Positions 6,800-6,860 of a stretch of 6,860 nucleotides of DNA are shown here, piece by piece. Position numbers and translations under genes: made by a program. The notes under the pieces were generated by a model. It searched no databases, was not told where the DNA came from, and saw nothing but the letters and a program-made list of their open reading frames with translations. Source of the DNA: Lentisphaerota bacterium (GTDB taxonomy: Bacteria; Verrucomicrobiota; Lentisphaeria; Oligosphaerales; PUNB01); contig PUNB01000096.1 in the NCBI GenBank assembly GCA_003552565.1, positions 1-6,860 of the forward strand, read 5' to 3'. Position 1 is the first letter of the stretch. Each line of letters opens with the position of its first letter.

Positions 6800-6815
6800 C
6801 GAGACAAAGTTTTTT
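6740..6815 (+). terminator. Possible intrinsic terminator (alternative pairing plus T-run), plus strand
   Basis: ACTTTGTCCCGAA (6740-6752) can pair with TTCGAGACAAAGT (6798-6810) over 13 bp with one mismatch, and the stem runs straight into T6 (6810-6815). This has terminator form for rightward transcription. No plus-strand gene is seen to the left, so it would stop antisense transcription, or the T-run is incidental. It competes with the longer 22-bp stem for the same bases. Confidence 0.3.
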
Positions 6816-6860
6816 ATGCCGCACCAGTCTCTACCTCAGGGTATCCGGTGCCTTGCGCCG

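Larger units (their letters stand above)
6645..6860. other. Upstream intergenic region of the operon
   Basis: This region holds the first gene's ribosome binding site, the GTTTCAG pair and the large inverted repeat. The operon promoter should lie here or further right. The best sigma70-like candidate on the minus strand is TTGACT (6764-6769) with a poor -10 (CAAAGT) 18 nt downstream, too weak to call. At the far right, minus-strand frame 6858-6814 is open for 14 codons (AQGTGYPEVETGAA, then TAA) and could be the end of an upstream gene; a plus-strand ATG at 6816 is also open to the edge but has no ribosome binding site. Confidence 0.6.

Noticed and set aside
6816..6860. Start of a plus-strand gene at ATG 6816
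   Set aside because: Only 15 codons to the edge, preceded by a T-run with no ribosome binding site, and in conflict with an equally open minus-strand frame.

Overview
The window holds one compact three-gene operon, all on the minus strand and read from right to left, flanked on both sides by non-coding DNA rich in short tandem and inverted repeats. The genes are moderately GC-rich by eye, have AAGGAG-type ribosome binding sites and lie 17-21 bases apart, which suits a Gram-negative-type bacterium. The Aas-like ligase and the repeat-rich spacers make me think of an environmental Desulfobacterota-like ('delta-proteobacterial') genome. No marker gene is present, so this placement is a weak guess.

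First in the operon (6644-4011) is an 877-residue fusion. It has an N-terminal PlsC-type glycerolipid acyltransferase, a central acyl carrier protein (ACP) with the phosphopantetheine serine, and a C-terminal AMP-forming acyl-ACP/acyl-CoA synthetase closely resembling the ligase half of Aas. Second (3989-1656) is a 777-residue six-hairpin glycosidase-type protein, related to amylo-alpha-1,6-glucosidase and the GH15/GH63 superfamily. It lacks a secretion signal and starts with a Trp/Arg-rich amphipathic stretch. Third (1638-331) is a GT4-family glycosyltransferase whose donor-site and acceptor-side motifs resemble the diacylglycerol glucosyltransferases (alMGS/1,2-DAG 3-glucosyltransferase type).

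Read together, the operon looks like a membrane glycolipid module. The GT4 enzyme would glycosylate a lipid anchor, the fusion would activate a fatty acid, hold it on its own ACP and acylate a lysolipid or glycolipid, and the glycosidase-like protein would trim or remodel the sugar part. The domain assignments are well supported by motifs; the joint pathway is inference.

Left flank (1-330): a 13-bp tandem repeat of about five regular plus two irregular copies, then a heptamer repeat, then about 200 bases without a recognisable gene or canonical terminator. Right flank (6645-6860): a GTTTCAG heptamer pair, and a large imperfect inverted repeat with a 22-bp stem built from 12-bp units. These units share the CTTYGTCCC core of the left-end repeat. 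An alternative pairing of the same units ends directly in a T6 run. The extreme right edge may carry the last codons of another minus-strand gene, but this cannot be settled here.
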